Of a stretch of DNA of 7,490 nt, positions 6,082 to 7,490 are shown piece after piece. The stretch spans positions 1 through 7,490 of the forward strand of contig CAIPQY010000149.1 of NCBI GenBank assembly GCA_903867275.1. The letters are read 5' to 3'. The translations under genes and the position numbers were made by a program. This stretch comes from an uncultured bacterium. Its GTDB lineage: Bacteria; Planctomycetota; Phycisphaerae; Phycisphaerales; SM1A02. The notes under the pieces are model-generated. The model worked only from the letters and a program-made list of their open reading frames with translations. It searched no databases and was not told where the DNA came from. How positions within the stretch are numbered: position 1 is the stretch's first letter; each line of letters opens with the position of its first letter.

Positions 6082-7040
6082 CGCACGCCCTCCAGCGGCA
6101 CGAACCGGTACTGCCCACCCGTGGCTTCGGCGATCATCTGCAACTGCCGCGCAGCCTCGGGATCGCCGAAGGCCACGCAATGCACTGGAATCGCGCCGCC
6201 ACGCACCGTGACCAGCTTGATGATCGCCGCGGGATCCTCGGCCGGAATCAGGCCATCGGTCATGAAGAAGATGGCGTCCGGCGGCGTGGCATCCGTCATC
6301 ACCTGCTCGAACGCGTGCATGGGCGTGGTGCCACCGTAGGGACGCACGCCGCCGATCCACGCACCGAACTGCTCGATGTCGGCCGCGCGCGCCTTGCGAA
6401 AGCCGCGATCGGGAAACAGCGTGTTGGATGTGTCGAAGAAGCAGACGCGGAACTGCGCAAAGTCCGGCAAGGCGCGCACGCTCCGCATGAGTTCGGTCAC
6501 CGCCTGCTTCATCTTGTCCTGCGCCTGCATGCTGCCGCTCTTGTCCACGATGAAGGCGAAACGCTTGCCGCTGGCGCGCGCACCGAAGAAGGTGGTGGCC
6601 GCCATGCCACCGCCCCCGCTGCCAGACGCCACGACCACCGCCGGACCCGGTGCCAGCGCGGGCGCCGACGCGGCCGCATCGAACGCCCCCTGCGGATTCG
6701 ATGCCGCGAACGCCTCCGCATCAGGTACCGAAGCGATCGCGGACGGATCGATCGCCGGGTTCGTGACCGCATCCATCGGCATGGCCGGCATGGGCACCGG
6801 CGCAGCCGACGGCGGACCGTCGCCCGCATCCTCGCCCGGCGTGGGCGCCACCGTTTCCACCAGCACCGCCTGCTGCACGCGCTCGGGCCGCTCCACGCGC
6901 ACGCTCGCAAGCCACAGCGCCAGCAGCAGGTGCAGCGGCAACGACAGTGCCAGCGCCGCCACGATCACCGGCCACACGCTGCGGCGACGGATCGGTGCGC
7001 GCGGGTCGGCCGGCGGTTGCGTGGCGGTCGGTTGGGGCAC
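6078..7040 (-). CDS. Membrane-anchored VWA-domain protein with TonB/TolA-like N-terminal helix
   Basis: This 320-residue protein has a cytoplasmic tail ending in Arg-Arg-Arg (18-20), one membrane helix (about 23-47), a Pro/Ala/Gly-rich periplasmic linker (about 60-150) and a C-terminal von Willebrand factor A domain (about 158-315). The metal-ion site is complete: Asp166-x-Ser168-x-Ser170, a Thr at 238 or 239 in Gly-Gly-Thr-Thr-Pro, and Asp262 in Met-Thr-Asp-Gly. VWA domains of this kind bind protein ligands through a divalent cation. The helix carries Ser33-x3-His37 and Leu44, the spacing found in TonB and TolA helices that dock on ExbB or TolQ. No TonB C-terminal domain is present. The start is GTG at 7040 with GAGGA ten bases upstream (7055-7051). 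No ATG lies in this frame further up. It is the first gene of the operon with exbB/exbD, so a transducer role is inferred. A plain VWA protein of unknown role is the conservative alternative. Confidence 0.92.
   Translation of the reverse strand: MPQPTATQPPADPRAPIRRRSVWPVIVAALALSLPLHLLLALWLASVRVERPERVQQAVLVETVAPTPGEDAGDGPPSAAPVPMPAMPMDAVTNPAIDPSAIASVPDAEAFAASNPQGAFDAAASAPALAPGPAVVVASGSGGGGMAATTFFGARASGKRFAFIVDKSGSMQAQDKMKQAVTELMRSVRALPDFAQFRVCFFDTSNTLFPDRGFRKARAADIEQFGAWIGGVRPYGGTTPMHAFEQVMTDATPPDAIFFMTDGLIPAEDPAAIIKLVTVRGGAIPVHCVAFGDPEAARQLQMIAEATGGQYRFVPLEGVR
6088..6093 (-). promoter_or_regulatory. Ribosome binding site for the 287-residue exported protein
   Basis: The minus strand reads GGAGGG at 6093-6088, six bases before the ATG at 6081 and inside the last codons of the VWA gene. 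It selects this ATG, which gives a clean signal peptide, over in-frame ATGs further upstream. Confidence 0.6.
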
Positions 7041-7080
7041 TTTGACGGGTTCCTCATGCAGCCACGGGGCCGCAAGCGCG

Positions 7081-7086
7081 ATTCTA
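7081..7086 (-). promoter_or_regulatory. Candidate -10 element for the VWA-ExbB-ExbD operon
   Basis: On the minus strand, positions 7086-7081 read TAGAAT, five of six matches to the -10 consensus, about 40 bases before the GTG start at 7040. That would give a leader of roughly 34 bases. I see no good -35 hexamer at 16-18 bases upstream, so the promoter may be activator-dependent, use another sigma factor, or not be real. Confidence 0.33.
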
Positions 7087-7109
7087 GGGAAACAGACCGC
7101 ACGAACCGC

Positions 7110-7138
7110 TTGACCAATCGACCGCGCCGTCGTTGAAT
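7110..7138 (+). promoter_or_regulatory. Candidate sigma70-type promoter for pyrH
   Basis: TTGACC (7110-7115, five of six matches to the -35 consensus) is followed after exactly 17 bases by TTGAAT (7133-7138, four of six matches to the -10 consensus). Transcription would begin near 7145, leaving only about 14 bases before the GTG, just enough for the GAGG ribosome site. In such GC-rich DNA these AT-rich hexamers stand out, but the leader is tight and the match is by eye only. Confidence 0.4.
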
Positions 7139-7158
7139 CGGCTCCCGAGGATCCACCC

Positions 7159-7490
7159 GTGGCAACCCCCTACAAGCGCGTCGTCCTGAAGGTCAGCGGA
7201 GAGAGCTTTGCCCAGGAGGGCCAGCTCGGCATCAGCCCCGAGGAACTCACCGTGATCGCGGGCGAGATCGCGCAGGCGCGTCGCGCCAGCCCCGACACCC
7301 AGATCGCCGTGGTGGTGGGCGGCGGCAACATCGTGCGCGGCGCGCGTCTGGCCGAGAAGGGCCGCATCGCGCAGAGCACGGCCGACTACATGGGCATGCT
7401 CGGCACGGTCATCAACGGCCTGGCCCTGCGCGAGGCGCTGGAAGGCCAGGGCATACCCAGCCGTCTGCTCACCGCACTGCAGATCACCGC
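7159..7490 (+). CDS. pyrH: UMP kinase (uridylate kinase), partial, N-terminal 110 residues
   Basis: The 110 visible residues match bacterial UMP kinase, the cytoplasmic hexameric enzyme of the amino-acid-kinase fold that phosphorylates UMP to UDP with ATP in pyrimidine nucleotide synthesis. The signatures are Tyr-Lys-Arg-Val-Val-Leu-Lys-Val-Ser-Gly-Glu (5-15, phosphate-binding Lys), Gly-Gly-Gly-Asn-Ile-Val-Arg-Gly (54-61) and Asp-Tyr-Met-Gly-Met-Leu-Gly-Thr-Val-Ile-Asn (76-86, UMP-binding region). About 130 further residues are expected beyond the right edge. The start is GTG at 7159, with GAGG (7147-7150) eight bases upstream; the next in-frame Met is far inside the enzyme. It is transcribed away from the ExbB/ExbD operon from a 118-base divergent region. 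No tsf gene precedes it, unlike the common rpsB-tsf-pyrH order. Confidence 0.97.
   Translation, partial: MATPYKRVVLKVSGESFAQEGQLGISPEELTVIAGEIAQARRASPDTQIAVVVGGGNIVRGARLAEKGRIAQSTADYMGMLGTVINGLALREALEGQGIPSRLLTALQIT

Noticed and set aside
4646..6211. Plus-strand open frame of 521 codons
   Set aside because: It lies antisense to ExbB and the 287-residue gene and crosses their junction. Its product is Arg/Ala/Ser/His-rich with no domain pattern, while the opposite strand gives clear signal peptide and ExbB signatures. Long antisense frames are expected at this G+C content.
6180..7136. Plus-strand open frame of 318 codons ahead of pyrH
   Set aside because: Antisense to the VWA gene, whose metal-site residues are intact. 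The plus-strand product is an Arg/His-rich shadow.
7041..7158. Possible terminator, small RNA or repeat in the divergent intergenic region
   Set aside because: I see no GC stem followed by a T run and no convincing repeat. The region is explained by two promoters and leaders. No mobile element, tRNA, rRNA or CRISPR array is seen anywhere in the window.

Overview
The window is about two thirds or more G+C, and every gene uses G/C-ending codons. ExbB/ExbD proteins together with several secretion signals mean a diderm (Gram-negative type) cell. The gene set (a VWA protein with a long low-complexity linker, ExbB, two ExbD paralogues, large secreted alanine-rich helical proteins) and the wording around the VWA metal site remind me of Planctomycetota, perhaps Phycisphaerae. 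That placement is an impression without a search.

Layout: positions 7040 down to 1 hold one tightly packed minus-strand operon of seven genes. In transcription order these are a membrane-anchored VWA protein (7040-6078), a small exported helical protein (6081-5218), ExbB (5221-4541), ExbD copy 1 (4544-4131, TTG start), ExbD copy 2 (4134-3727), a 791-residue exported repeat-like protein (3743-1368), and a single-pass membrane protein that runs off the left edge (1368-1). Every junction overlaps: four are 4-base overlaps (ATGA, ATGA, TTGA, ATGA), one is 17 bases and one is 1 base. The genes are therefore probably translationally coupled and used together. A 118-base divergent region (7041-7158) separates this operon from the start of pyrH (UMP kinase) on the plus strand, which is cut by the right edge.

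How it may work: ExbB and ExbD form the proton-driven inner-membrane motor of Ton/Tol systems. Such motors need a transducer whose single membrane helix docks on ExbB. No TonB or TolA gene is visible, but the VWA protein has a TonB/TolA-like N-terminus: a basic stretch, then a membrane helix with Ser-x3-His (S33, H37) and a Leu seven residues on (L44), then a Pro/Ala-rich periplasmic linker. It ends in a VWA domain with an intact metal site instead of a TonB C-terminal domain. The attractive reading is a Ton/Tol-like machine whose energised arm carries a VWA adhesion or assembly domain, working with two exported helical proteins and a further membrane-anchored protein. The motor call is secure. 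The transducer idea is inference, and the substrate is unknown.
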